From assembly GCF_026000435.1 (NCBI RefSeq), contig NZ_AP026763.1, positions 1 through 64,000 of the forward strand: DNA of 64,000 bases, written 5' to 3'. The notes below the pieces were generated by a model that did no database searches, was not told the origin of the DNA, and saw only the letters and a program-made list of their open reading frames with translations. The position numbers were made by a program, and so were the translations under genes. Positions within the stretch are counted from its first letter, which is position 1, and every line of letters begins with the position of its first letter. The DNA comes from Vibrio sp. STUT-A11. GTDB lineage: Bacteria > Pseudomonadota > Gammaproteobacteria > Enterobacterales > Vibrionaceae. Positions 18,333 through 31,456 of the stretch are shown one piece after another.

Positions 18333-18489
18333 GAGGTTCTCCGAGTGTGCGGTAGTGTGACTGAGATGCCACAGCAGCAAGATATTAACTGCCTCTAAGT
18401 GTATGTCTTGTTTAGTTATGAATAAAATGAAAGATCATCATTTAATCTATTCGTTTAGTGCATAGATCTCTGATAAAAACTTAAAAATA

Positions 18490-18515
18490 AAGGGCGACAC
18501 AGGATGTCGCCCTTA
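18490..18515 (-). terminator. Terminator of fadBA
   Basis: On the minus strand AAGGGCGACA-TCCTG-TGTCGCCCTT runs into TTATTTTT. It lies 75 bases past the fadA stop. Confidence 0.85.
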
Positions 18516-18590
18516 AGTCTAATACTAAATGACTTTAGCATCGGTGCATTTCATCAGGATGCCGAGTGGATCACTGTGTTGTTCAAAGAC

Positions 18591-19766
18591 CTAAGGTCTC
18601 TCAAAAACAGTCGCGATACCCTGACCAAGACCGATACACATGGTCGCAAGGCCGTATTTCGCGTCTTTTGCTTCCATTAGGTTGATCAGCGTCGTAGAGA
18701 TACGAGAGCCAGAACAGCCGAGTGGGTGACCCAAAGCGATTGCGCCGCCATTCAGGTTCACTTTTTCGTCCATCACATCAAGCAGACCCAGGTCTTTAGC
18801 ACATGGTAGTGATTGTGCTGCGAACGCTTCATTTAGCTCGACTACGTCCATATCTTCGATAGACAGACCTGCACGTTTTAGCGCTTTTTGTGTTGCTGGT
18901 ACCGGACCGTAACCCATGATTGACGGATCGCAGCCTGCAACCGCCATACCTTTAATACGCGCACGAATCTTCAGGCCAAGCTCGTTGGCTTTTTCTTCAC
19001 TCATGATCAGCATTGCTGATGCGCCATCTGACAGAGCAGAAGACGTACCTGCCGTCACAGTACCATTTGCCGGGTCGAATACCGGACGAAGTTGAGACAG
19101 GCCTTCGACTGACGTTTCTGGACGGATAACTTCATCGTAATCCAGAGTAAATAGTGTGCCGTCTGCAGCATGACCTTCGATAGGTAAGATTTCGTTCTTA
19201 AAGCGACCTTCTAGTGTTGCTGCATGAGCACGAGCATGGGAGCGCGCGGCAAATTCATCTTGTTGCTCACGGCTAATACCGTGCAGTTTACCCAGCATTT
19301 CGGCTGTTAAGCCCATCATACCCGCCGCTTTTGCTACGTTCTTTGCCATACCCGGGTGGAAATCTACACCGTGGTTCATTGGTACGTGACCCATGTGTTC
19401 AACACCACCAATTAGGCAGATCTCGGCATCGCCAGTCATAATGGCACGTGTACCGTCATGCAGTGCCTGCATGGATGAACCACACAAACGGTTTACGGTA
19501 ACCGCACTAATTTCAATTGGCAAGCCAGCCAACAGCGCTGCGTTACGTGCCACATTAAAGCCTTGTTCCAGCGTTTGTTGTACACAGCCCCAGTAGATGT
19601 CTTCGATCTCACTTGGGTTAACTTGCGGGTTACGCGCCAGAATGCCTTTCATCAGTTGTGCAGAAAGATCTTCTGCTCGAGTATTACGGAAAGCGCCACC
19701 TTTAGAGCGACCCATTGGGGTACGTAGACAATCTACTACGACAACATTTCTTGTTTGATTAGTCAT
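18591..19766 (-). CDS. fadA: 3-ketoacyl-CoA thiolase FadA
   Basis: FadA is the beta subunit of the fatty acid oxidation complex and cleaves 3-ketoacyl-CoA to acetyl-CoA and a shortened acyl-CoA. It is 391 residues. The nucleophile cysteine is in NRLCGSSMQALHDG (about 92), and the C-terminal catalytic motifs NGGAIALGHPLGCSGSR and CIGLGQGIA are complete. It lies 15 bases downstream of fadB in the fadBA operon, followed by a terminator. Confidence 0.97.
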   Translation of the reverse strand: MTNQTRNVVVVDCLRTPMGRSKGGAFRNTRAEDLSAQLMKGILARNPQVNPSEIEDIYWGCVQQTLEQGFNVARNAALLAGLPIEISAVTVNRLCGSSMQALHDGTRAIMTGDAEICLIGGVEHMGHVPMNHGVDFHPGMAKNVAKAAGMMGLTAEMLGKLHGISREQQDEFAARSHARAHAATLEGRFKNEILPIEGHAADGTLFTLDYDEVIRPETSVEGLSQLRPVFDPANGTVTAGTSSALSDGASAMLIMSEEKANELGLKIRARIKGMAVAGCDPSIMGYGPVPATQKALKRAGLSIEDMDVVELNEAFAAQSLPCAKDLGLLDVMDEKVNLNGGAIALGHPLGCSGSRISTTLINLMEAKDAKYGLATMCIGLGQGIATVFERP

Positions 19767-19781
19767 TTTGGGAATCCCTCC

Positions 19782-21953
19782 TTAGATAGAACCTTGCTGT
19801 TGTGCGCCGTAGAAGGTCTCGCCTTTGGCTGCCATATCAATCAGCATTTGCGGTACGTGGTACATCGCGCCTAGTTCAGCGTGTTGTTTTGCTGTTTCGA
19901 TGTATTCAGCAATACCAACGCTGTCTAGGTAGCGGAACACACCGCCGCGGAATGGAGGGAAGCCCAGACCGTAAACCAGAGCCATATCCGCTTCTTGTGG
20001 AGTGGCGATAATGCCTTCCTGTAGACACAGCACCACTTCGTTGATCATCGGAATCATCATACGTTGGATGATGGTTTGCTCGTCGAAGTCTTGTTTGTCT
20101 GCACACACGTCAGCCAGTAGCGGTAAGATCTCTTCAGAGAAGGTCTTCTTCGGCTTACCTTTCTTATCAACAGAGTAGCTGTAGAAGCCGCTGCCGTTTT
20201 TCTGACCAAATTTATTAGCCTCGAACAAGGTATCAATGGCATCGCGGCCTTGCTTGCCCATACGCTCTGGGAAGCCTTCAGCCATGACGGATTGTGCGTG
20301 GTGAGCGGTATCGATACCTACCACGTCAAGCAAGTATGCCGGACCCATTGGCCAACCAAACTTGCGTTCCATGATTTTGTCGATTTGCGTGAAGTCAGCG
20401 CCGTCACGAAGTAGCATGCTGAAACCACCAAAGTACGGGAACAGTACGCGGTTTACGAAGAATCCAGGGCAATCATTAACGACGATTGGTGATTTACCCA
20501 TTTTCGCTGCGTAAGCCACAACACGGTTGATGGTTTCATCTGACGTTTTTTCACCACGGATGATCTCAACTAACGGCATACGATGCACAGGGTTAAAGAA
20601 GTGCATACCACAGAAGTTTTCTGGGCGTTGTAGTGACTGAGCCAAGACATTGATTGGAATGGTCGATGTGTTCGACGTGATAACCGTATCTTCGCCAACG
20701 TTTTGCTCGACTTCGCTAAGTACCGCAGATTTTACTTTCGGGTTCTCAACCACGGCTTCGACAATCACATCTGAGTTTTCGATGCCAGCGTAGTGCAAGC
20801 TTGGAGTAATAGACGCGAGGATACCCGCCATCTTGAAACCGTCAAGACGACCCGTTGCAAGACGCTTATTCAGCAGTTTTGACGCTTCGTTCATGCCCAA
20901 ATCTAATGAGGCTTGAGCGATGTCTTTCATCAGTACAGGCACACCTTTCAGTGCAGATTGGTAAGCGATACCGCCACCCATGATACCTGCGCCAAGGACT
21001 GCTGCACGTTTAGTGTCTTTGTTTGCTGATTTTGCCGCTTTTTTAGCGATGCCTTTAATGTACTGATCGCTAAGGAACAGACCAACCAGTGATTTCGCTT
21101 CTTCTGATTTTGCCAGTTTAACGAAGTGCTTACGTTCAACATCCAGCGCTTCATTACGTGCAAATCGAGCGCCTTCTTCAATAGTAAGGACTGATGTTAT
21201 TGGTGCTGGGTAGTGTGGGCCCGCTTTTTGTGCCACCAGGCCTTTTGCCATCGTGAAGCTCATCATCGACTCTAGCTTGCTTAGCGTTAGTGGTGATGTC
21301 TTTTGTTTGCGGCGAGCTTGCCAATCAAGTTTTTCGTTGATTGCAGATGTCAGTGTTTGCAGAGCGGATGCATGTAGAGAGTCTGAATCGACAACCGCAT
21401 CTAACAGGCCAAGTTTTAGTGCTTCATCAGCACGGAGCGCTTTACCTTGTGTAATGATTTCCATCGCGTTATCAGCGCCGATAACACGAGGCAGGCGTAC
21501 ACAGCCACCAAAGCCTGGCATGATACCAAGTTTGGTTTCTGGCAGACCAATGCTGGTGGTTTTGTCACCGATACGCATGTCTGTTGCCAATACACACTCA
21601 CAGCCACCACCAAGAGCATGGCCTTTGATGACAGAGATGGTTGGTACTGGTAGATCTTCAAGTTTATTGAAGATGCTGTTGGCGAATTGTAGCCACTGAT
21701 CCAGCTCGGCATCAGTCTTAGCAAACAGGCCTAAGAATTCAGTAATGTCTGCACCTACAATGAACGCATCTTTATCTGAAGTCAGCATTACGCCTTTCAG
21801 ACCTTGGTGTGCGATAAGTGCATCAAGGGCTTTGTCTAGTGACTCAAGCGTCGCTAAATCAAGTTTATTTACGGATTTTGGCGAGCAGAAACTCAGCTCT
21901 GCAATACCATCCTGTATTTCCTTTACCTGTAGGGTTTCGGCTTGGTAAATCAT
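19782..21953 (-). CDS. fadB: Fatty acid oxidation complex alpha subunit FadB
   Basis: FadB is multifunctional: enoyl-CoA hydratase/isomerase (about 1-190) and L-3-hydroxyacyl-CoA dehydrogenase (about 310-720). The 723 residues show the hydratase core IKGHALGGGCECVLATDMRIG, the NAD-binding motif VLGAGIMGGGIAYQSA (about 316) and the dehydrogenase catalytic region GMHFFNPVHRMPLVEIIRG. It forms an alpha2beta2 complex with FadA, encoded immediately downstream. A FadR-like site lies about 115 bases upstream. Confidence 0.97.
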   Translation of the reverse strand: MIYQAETLQVKEIQDGIAELSFCSPKSVNKLDLATLESLDKALDALIAHQGLKGVMLTSDKDAFIVGADITEFLGLFAKTDAELDQWLQFANSIFNKLEDLPVPTISVIKGHALGGGCECVLATDMRIGDKTTSIGLPETKLGIMPGFGGCVRLPRVIGADNAMEIITQGKALRADEALKLGLLDAVVDSDSLHASALQTLTSAINEKLDWQARRKQKTSPLTLSKLESMMSFTMAKGLVAQKAGPHYPAPITSVLTIEEGARFARNEALDVERKHFVKLAKSEEAKSLVGLFLSDQYIKGIAKKAAKSANKDTKRAAVLGAGIMGGGIAYQSALKGVPVLMKDIAQASLDLGMNEASKLLNKRLATGRLDGFKMAGILASITPSLHYAGIENSDVIVEAVVENPKVKSAVLSEVEQNVGEDTVITSNTSTIPINVLAQSLQRPENFCGMHFFNPVHRMPLVEIIRGEKTSDETINRVVAYAAKMGKSPIVVNDCPGFFVNRVLFPYFGGFSMLLRDGADFTQIDKIMERKFGWPMGPAYLLDVVGIDTAHHAQSVMAEGFPERMGKQGRDAIDTLFEANKFGQKNGSGFYSYSVDKKGKPKKTFSEEILPLLADVCADKQDFDEQTIIQRMMIPMINEVVLCLQEGIIATPQEADMALVYGLGFPPFRGGVFRYLDSVGIAEYIETAKQHAELGAMYHVPQMLIDMAAKGETFYGAQQQGSI

Positions 21954-21991
21954 TGTCTATCTCCATGACATACAATCTGGGATTGTCTGTA

Positions 21992-22053
21992 TACCTATTT
22001 AAATGGTGCTCTTCCTCGTATAAATAGCCTTGAATAAATAGGTATCGAGGAAG
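21992..22053. other. Interleaved inverted repeats upstream of fadB
   Basis: Two inverted repeats overlap in A-B-A'-B' order. TACCTATTTA (21992-22001) matches TAAATAGGTA (22035-22044), and CTTCCTCG (22011-22018) matches CGAGGAAG (22046-22053). They could form alternative stems or a pseudoknot in the fadB leader. The function is unknown. Confidence 0.55.
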
Positions 22054-22066
22054 TGTTTTATTCTAA

Positions 22067-22083
22067 TTCTGGCTTGACCATTG
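22067..22083. promoter_or_regulatory. Possible FadR operator
   Basis: TTCTGGCTTGACCATTG resembles the FadR consensus AACTGGTCNGACCAGTT, keeping the CTGG...GACCA core. It lies between the divergent fadB and yigZ genes, where FadR control would be expected. It is a weak match. Confidence 0.35.
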
Positions 22084-22225
22084 ATGTTAGTTTTGATCGG
22101 TGGATGTTTAATTTCAATGCATTTTTCAAACAAGTGTTTAACATTGTGCGCTGGGACAGATCTTATGCGACTTGTAAATCCCACTCGTGGTAGACTTCAG
22201 GCAAAGAGACAAGCGACCTAATGCT

Positions 22226-22849
22226 ATGAATGACCTGCCTTATTTGATTCCTGCACAACCGACTCAATTTGAAGACGAGATCAAAAAGAGTGTGTTTATT
22301 ACTTATCTTGCCCATACGCCAAGTGTCGAAGCGGCTAAAGCGTTTGTGGAGCAAGTAAAAACAAAACACGCGGATGCGAGACACAATTGCTGGGGATTTG
22401 TCGCCGGAAGACCAGAAGACTCGATGAAGTGGGGCTTTAGTGACGATGGCGAACCGTCTGGAACGGCAGGTAAACCTATTCTCGCGCAGCTCTCTGGCTC
22501 AGGGGTTGGAGAAATTACGGCGGTTGTCACCCGTTACTCAGGCGGTATCAAATTAGGCACGGGTGGTTTAGTGAAGGCCTATGGTGGTGGTGTACAACAA
22601 GCACTCAGGCAGCTTCAAACTATTGAGAAAAAAATAACCACAAAGCTCAGACTAGCGTTAGACTATGGGTTTATGCCTATCGCACAGTCTATTATGCCTC
22701 AGTTTGGGGCGGTTGAAGTTGATGCTGAATACAGCGATCAGGTCGTGCTGGTGGTAGAAATTGAGCTTCGTGAAGTGAGCGGATTTACCCAAGCTATCAT
22801 TAATAAAAGTGGGGCGAAGGCAATTATTACCCCACTAGACGGAAAATAA
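22226..22849 (+). CDS. yigZ: YigZ/IMPACT family protein
   Basis: A 207-residue protein of the UPF0029/IMPACT family, from ATG 22226 (a longer frame exists from 22187). The N-terminal domain holds the conserved KKSVFITYLAHTPSVEAAKAF, GFSDDGEPSGTAGKPIL and VVTRYSGGIKLGTGGLVKAYGGGVQQAL stretches. The C-terminal part is ferredoxin-like (DUF1949). The eukaryotic relative IMPACT regulates GCN2; the bacterial role is not established. It lies directly upstream of trkH, as in E. coli. Confidence 0.9.
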   Translation: MNDLPYLIPAQPTQFEDEIKKSVFITYLAHTPSVEAAKAFVEQVKTKHADARHNCWGFVAGRPEDSMKWGFSDDGEPSGTAGKPILAQLSGSGVGEITAVVTRYSGGIKLGTGGLVKAYGGGVQQALRQLQTIEKKITTKLRLALDYGFMPIAQSIMPQFGAVEVDAEYSDQVVLVVEIELREVSGFTQAIINKSGAKAIITPLDGK

Positions 22850-22895
22850 TGAAAAACAGTAAGCGACAGGGACAGCTTCGCTAGTCAATCAATCC

Positions 22896-24353
22896 ATGCA
22901 ATTTCGTTCAATTATTCGTATCGTCGGGCTATTGCTCGCGCTTTTTAGTGTCACAATGCTCGCACCTGCGCTTGTCGCGCTGACTTACCGAGATGGCGCT
23001 GGTGTGCCTTTTGTCACGACCTTTTTTGTTCTGCTGTTTTGCGGGGCAGTGTGCTGGTTTCCGAACCGCAGGCATAAGCATGAGCTAAAAGCGCGTGACG
23101 GTTTCCTTATCGTAGTCTTATTCTGGACAGTATTGGGTAGTGCGGGCTCTATTCCTTTTTTGATCGCTGATAATCCCAATATATCGGTAACGGACGCTTT
23201 CTTTGAGTCATTTTCCGCTTTGACGACCACCGGTGCTACGGTGATTGTTGGTCTGGATGAGCTACCTAAAGCGATCTTGTTTTATCGCCAGCTACTTCAG
23301 TGGTTTGGCGGGATGGGGATCATCGTATTAGCGGTGGCCATTTTACCTGTGTTGGGTATCGGTGGTATGCAGCTTTATCGAGCCGAAATCCCGGGTCCGG
23401 TAAAAGACACTAAAATGACACCGCGTATTGCCGAGACAGCCAAAGCCCTCTGGTATATCTACTTAAGCTTAACCATTGCGTGTGCGACAGCTTTTTGGTT
23501 GGCGGGTATGACACCATTTGATGCGATTAGCCACAGCTTCTCGACCATCGCAATTGGTGGATTTTCAACTCACGACGCGAGTATGGGGTATTTCGATAGT
23601 TATGCGATTAACCTTATTACCGTGGTTTTCTTGCTTATATCAGCATGTAACTATACTTTGCACTTTGCGGCATTCTCATCCGGTGGAGTGCATCCTAAAT
23701 ACTACTGGAAAGATCCCGAGTTTCGAGCGTTCATCTTAATACAGGTGATACTGTTTGTTGTTTGTTTCTTATTATTACTTCAGCACAACTCATATACATC
23801 AACTTATGATGCGTTTGACCAAGCGCTGTTCCAAACAGTCTCTATCTCAACCACGGCTGGTTTTACCACAACAGGCTTTGCGGATTGGCCATTGTTCTTA
23901 CCCGTCTTGCTGCTGTTCTCATCTTTTATTGGTGGGTGTGCCGGTTCGACTGGTGGCGGCATGAAAGTAATTCGTATTTTGCTACTTACCTTACAAGGTG
24001 CTCGTGAACTAAAGCGTCTGGTTCACCCTCGTGCGGTCTACACCATTAAAGTCGGTGGTAGCGCGCTCCCACAACGAGTCGTTGATGCCGTTTGGGGATT
24101 CTTCTCTGCGTATGCGTTGGTGTTTGTTGTGTGTATGTTGGGACTGATAGCGACCGGAATGGATGAACTGAGTGCATTTTCTGCCGTTGCCGCCACCTTG
24201 AATAACCTTGGTCCAGGCCTTGGAGAAGTGGCTCTGCATTTTGGTGATGTAAATGACAAAGCAAAATGGGTTCTGATCGTGTCCATGTTGTTTGGTCGTC
24301 TAGAAATCTTTACCTTACTCATTCTACTCACGCCAACGTTTTGGCGTAGCTAA
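22896..24353 (+). CDS. trkH: Trk potassium uptake protein TrkH
   Basis: TrkH is the inner-membrane K+ channel subunit of the Trk system, gated by the NAD/ATP-binding TrkA ring (not in this window). It is 485 residues with four M1-P-M2 repeats. The selectivity-loop segments are recognisable as TTTGATV, STIAIGGFSTHD, STTAGFTTTGF and NNLGPGLGEV, each contributing a glycine to the filter. It follows yigZ by 46 bases and precedes hemG by 9 bases, so the three genes are probably one transcription unit. Confidence 0.95.
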   Translation: MQFRSIIRIVGLLLALFSVTMLAPALVALTYRDGAGVPFVTTFFVLLFCGAVCWFPNRRHKHELKARDGFLIVVLFWTVLGSAGSIPFLIADNPNISVTDAFFESFSALTTTGATVIVGLDELPKAILFYRQLLQWFGGMGIIVLAVAILPVLGIGGMQLYRAEIPGPVKDTKMTPRIAETAKALWYIYLSLTIACATAFWLAGMTPFDAISHSFSTIAIGGFSTHDASMGYFDSYAINLITVVFLLISACNYTLHFAAFSSGGVHPKYYWKDPEFRAFILIQVILFVVCFLLLLQHNSYTSTYDAFDQALFQTVSISTTAGFTTTGFADWPLFLPVLLLFSSFIGGCAGSTGGGMKVIRILLLTLQGARELKRLVHPRAVYTIKVGGSALPQRVVDAVWGFFSAYALVFVVCMLGLIATGMDELSAFSAVAATLNNLGPGLGEVALHFGDVNDKAKWVLIVSMLFGRLEIFTLLILLTPTFWRS

Positions 24354-24362
24354 GGGGATATC

Positions 24363-24890
24363 GTGGCAAAAGCATTGTTCTTATACTCTTCTCGTGAAGG
24401 GCAAACAAAAAAAATCTTCCACTATATAGATGAGAAGCTAACGGACTTCGATTGTGATTTAGTCGATCTACATAATGTAGACACTATTGATTTCGAACCC
24501 TATGACAAAGTGCTGGTTGGTGCGTCTATTCGTTATGGGCATTTGAATAAGAAGTTGTACCAATTTATTGAACGTCATCTTACGCAACTGGAAAAGCATA
24601 AAGTCGCTTTCTTCTGTGTGAACCTAACGGCACGTAAAGAAGACCAAGGTAAAGATACGCCAGAAGGCAGTGCGTATATTCGTAAGTTCTTGATGAAATC
24701 ACCTTGGAAACCAGAACTAATAGGCGTGTTTGCTGGCGCTCTTTATTATCCTCGCTACGGGTGGTTCGACAAAATGATGATTAAGTTCATCATGTCGATG
24801 ACGGGTGGAGAAACCGATACAACGAAAGAAGTGGAATACACCAACTGGGAAAAAGTGACTCTTTTCACGGATAAATTCAAAAAACTGTAG
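24363..24890 (+). CDS. hemG: Menaquinone-dependent protoporphyrinogen oxidase HemG
   Basis: HemG oxidises protoporphyrinogen IX to protoporphyrin IX in haem synthesis, using an FMN flavodoxin-like fold. The 175-residue protein starts MAKALFLYSSREGQTKKI, the FMN phosphate-binding loop (about 8-15), and keeps VGASIRYGHLNKKLYQFI. It lies 9 bases after trkH. The following rrn operon matches the E. coli hemG-rrsA neighbourhood. Its start is GTG. Confidence 0.94.
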   Translation: MAKALFLYSSREGQTKKIFHYIDEKLTDFDCDLVDLHNVDTIDFEPYDKVLVGASIRYGHLNKKLYQFIERHLTQLEKHKVAFFCVNLTARKEDQGKDTPEGSAYIRKFLMKSPWKPELIGVFAGALYYPRYGWFDKMMIKFIMSMTGGETDTTKEVEYTNWEKVTLFTDKFKKL

Positions 24891-24969
24891 AAATAACGTG
24901 CTCTTTTACGTGTTTTTGATGCTATTTCATTCGAATGATAGAAAATTCAAAAAAAACGTCAAAAAGGGC

Positions 24970-24997
24970 TTGCCAATGTGATCGCAATCTCTATAAT
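24970..24997 (+). promoter_or_regulatory. rrn upstream promoter
   Basis: TTGCCA (24970-24975), a 16-bp spacer and TATAAT (24992-24997), preceded by an A-rich stretch that could act as an UP element. Confidence 0.7.
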
Positions 24998-25097
24998 GCC
25001 ACCTCGCTGACACGGCAACGCTCCGAAAGGAACGAAGCGAAGTTAGCAAGCCAAATTAGCCAAGCGGAAACGCTTGAAAAAAGTTTGAAAAAAGTGA

Positions 25098-25125
25098 TTG
25101 ACACTAAACTTTAACTCGCTAAAAT
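25098..25125 (+). promoter_or_regulatory. rrn second promoter
   Basis: TTGACA (25098-25103), a 16-bp spacer, then TAAAAT (25120-25125), followed by a GC-rich discriminator (GGCCGTCC). A 16-bp spacer with a GC discriminator is typical of stringently controlled rRNA promoters. Confidence 0.75.
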
Positions 25126-25158
25126 GGCCGTCCGATTTGAGCGAGGCTCAGTCGGAAA

Positions 25159-25170
25159 GCTCTTTAACAA
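25159..25170 (+). promoter_or_regulatory. boxA antitermination site of the rrn leader
   Basis: GCTCTTTAACAA matches the Nus-factor boxA that protects rRNA transcription from Rho. A second copy lies in the 16S-23S spacer. Confidence 0.85.
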
Positions 25171-25397
25171 TATAGACCTATCAATCTGTGTGGGCACTCG
25201 TTGATGATAATCCAATTAGATACCTCGGTATCAAATTAGGTTTCAATGAACTGAGTGACCAATCGAGATTAAGTTTACTTAGTCTTGGCACAGTCAATTC
25301 ATTATCGTTCTCCTTTTTTATAAAGGAATAACGATAATAGCTTTAAAATTACATTAGTAGTTTTGAAGTCAGTATTCATTGAGCCAAACAAAATCTT

Positions 25398-26950
<1,553 letters not shown>

Positions 26951-27039
26951 TACGATGATTATCGTGATGAGTGTCCACACAGATTGATACGGTTTATGAA
27001 GTTTAAGAGATAGAACATCCCCCAAGATGTTCACTTAGT

Positions 27040-27115
27040 GTCCCGTTCGTCTAGAGGCCTAGGACACCGCCCTTTCACGGCGGTAACAGGGGTTCGACTC
27101 CCCTACGGGATACCA
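27040..27115 (+). tRNA. tRNA-Glu (TTC)
   Basis: 76 nt including an encoded CCA. Acceptor GTCCCGT/ACGGGAT; anticodon loop CTTTCAC gives TTC. It is the first tRNA of the 16S-23S spacer. Confidence 0.97.
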
Positions 27116-27117
27116 TT

Positions 27118-27193
27118 GGGTCGTTAGCTCAGTTGGTAGAGCAGTTGACTTTTAATCAATTGGTCGCAGGTTCGAATCCTGCACGACCCACCA
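27118..27193 (+). tRNA. tRNA-Lys (TTT)
   Basis: 76 nt including CCA, 2 bases after tRNA-Glu. Acceptor GGGTCGT/ACGACCC; loop CTTTTAA gives TTT. Confidence 0.97.
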
Positions 27194-27259
27194 TTCTTTC
27201 CACGAAGGATGGCTTTTGTTTTACTTTTTATAAAAGTGAAAACAAGAGAAAACTTATGT

Positions 27260-27335
27260 GGGCGATTAGCTCAGTTGGGAGAGCACCTGCCTTACAAGCA
27301 GGGGGTCACTGGTTCGAGCCCGGTATCGCCCACCA
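27260..27335 (+). tRNA. tRNA-Val (TAC)
   Basis: 76 nt including CCA. Acceptor GGGCGAT/ATCGCCC; loop CTTACAA gives TAC. The Glu-Lys-Val spacer type is well known in Vibrio rrn operons. Confidence 0.97.
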
Positions 27336-27688
27336 TCTTTAAGCGCATTAGCGATAGTGCTTTTAAAAATGGTTACTTCTTTGAAGTGATTAGCTCTTTA
27401 ACAATTTGGAAAGCTGACAAAACAAACTTTGTTTCTTAGAAATAAAGATTTGTTTGTAAAGTTCTCAAAGTATTCCTAATGGAATACAACTAAAAACACA
27501 TTCAAGTGTTCTTGGCTTTTTGTTTTAACTTTTTATAAAAAAGTAAAATAAAAAGATATTTGAGTCCGGCAAAATCGAAATGTCTCTCGCTCATTCAAAT
27601 AATGAGAGACAACTTTGGTTGTTTGACCGTTTGATTTCACTTTTTAAAGTGAAGACAAAATGCAATTCGAAACTCCTTCGGGTTGTAT
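27336..27688 (+). other. Distal 16S-23S spacer with boxA and A/T palindromes
   Basis: This stretch between tRNA-Val and 23S carries no gene. It holds a second boxA (GCTCTTTAACAA, 27393-27404), two imperfect palindromes with CACTTTTT/AAAAGTG-like cores (about 27519-27553 and 27629-27660), and A/T-rich sequence. The ends presumably pair with sequence after 23S for RNase III processing. Confidence 0.75.
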
Positions 27689-30577
<2,889 letters not shown>

Positions 30578-30686
30578 TACAACACCCAAGGGGTTTTGAT
30601 GGACTCAATGAAAGAACATTGAATGTGTAAAAACGAGAATTAACAACAGCTTTCCAAGTTTTCTCTAGAAATAGAGAGTAAGAATT

Positions 30687-30806
30687 TGCTTGGCGACCAT
30701 AGCGATTTGGACCCACCTGATTTCCATTCCGAACTCAGAAGTGAAACGAATTAGCGCCGATGGTAGTGTGGGGCTTCCCCATGTGAGAGTAGGACATCGC
30801 CAGGCT
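30687..30806 (+). rRNA. 5S ribosomal RNA
   Basis: 120 nt, from TGCTTGGCGACC to CGCCAGGCT, with the conserved CCGAACTCAGAAGTGAAACG. The two ends pair. Confidence 0.96.
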
Positions 30807-30810
30807 TTAG

Positions 30811-30843
30811 TTTTATTTTCACTTTTTTGAAAAGTGAAGACAA
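30811..30843 (+). other. Palindrome after 5S, related to those in the spacer
   Basis: TTTTCACTTTTTTGAAAAGTGAAGA is one of four related hairpins in the rrn region; the others lie near 27213, 27519 and 27629. It may be a processing stem; the A/T-only stem is weak for a terminator because tRNA-Asp follows. Confidence 0.6.
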
Positions 30844-30878
30844 AAGCGGACATCTGCTTATGCGGATGATGCCACTGC

Positions 30879-30955
30879 GGAGTGGTAGTTCAGTTGGTTA
30901 GAATACCGGCCTGTCACGCCGGGGGTCGCGGGTTCGAGTCCCGTCCACTCCGCCA
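30879..30955 (+). tRNA. tRNA-Asp (GTC)
   Basis: 77 nt including CCA. Acceptor GGAGTGG/CCACTCC; loop CTGTCAC gives GTC. It is the distal tRNA of the rrn operon. Confidence 0.97.
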
Positions 30956-30979
30956 CTTAATTTGAAGGTTTCGACCTTC

Positions 30980-31024
30980 GGTCGAATGAGTCCCGCTTGA
31001 ACGCAAGCCCGGCCATTCCGCCAC
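30980..31024 (+). pseudogene. Decayed 3' remnant of a second tRNA-Asp
   Basis: GGTCGAATGAGTCCCG, an insert of about 13 bases, then CCATTCCGCCACTTA resembles the T-arm and acceptor end of the intact tRNA-Asp just upstream, including its CCACTTA flank. No 5' half is present. Confidence 0.5.
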
Positions 31025-31033
31025 TTATATAGA

Positions 31034-31057
31034 GCCTCGCTTATGCGAGGTTTTGTC
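31034..31057 (+). terminator. Terminator of the rrn operon
   Basis: GCCTCGC-TTAT-GCGAGG followed by TTTTGTC, placed after the tRNA-Asp remnant. Confidence 0.75.
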
Positions 31058-31082
31058 GAATTTAGAATATAATAAATTCTTC

Positions 31083-31173
31083 AGGGGTGTAGCTCCAATT
31101 GGCAGAGCAGCGGATTCCCCAAAGTTTGCGAGATGGCGCGTGTTGGGAGTTTGAATCTCTTAATCCATCGACA
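31083..31173 (+). pseudogene. Broken tRNA-Trp copy
   Basis: The first 36 bases match the intact tRNA-Trp downstream (31192-31268). The anticodon region is then disrupted by about 13 extra bases, and the acceptor 3' strand is changed to TAATCCATCGACA, which no longer pairs with AGGGGTG or gives a proper GCCA end. TGTTGGGAGTTTGAATCTCT of the T arm is kept with one change. It should not yield a functional tRNA. Confidence 0.85.
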
Positions 31174-31191
31174 ATTTGATTACCTATTTCT

Positions 31192-31268
<77 letters not shown>

Positions 31269-31271
31269 TGT

Positions 31272-31305
31272 TTAAAGCCTCAGTCGAAAGACTGGGGCTT
31301 TTTTC
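31272..31305 (+). terminator. Terminator after tRNA-Trp
   Basis: AAAGCCTCAGTC-GAAA-GACTGGGGCTTTTTT. Confidence 0.9.
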
Positions 31306-31456
31306 ATTTTCATCTCATAAAATATCCAAAAAGTGACACCTGTAACATTTAAAATGTTTTTATGTCGGCTAGGACTTATTAGTTGAATTCTAAGATTGTA
31401 TTAACGATCTTAAGGCGATTTTGATTACAATGTCGCCATAAAAATTTGGGGGGATT

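Noticed and set aside
18333..18380. Longer start for the AcuI/YhdH protein
   Set aside because: No ribosome site is present; ATG 18332 has GGAG at good distance and begins the conserved MFNALVL sequence.
31411..31440. Fluoride riboswitch upstream of crcB
   Set aside because: GGCGAT...TCGCCATAAA recalls the first stem, but the pseudoknot partner and the second stem of the fluoride motif are missing, and the start codon follows within 20 bases.
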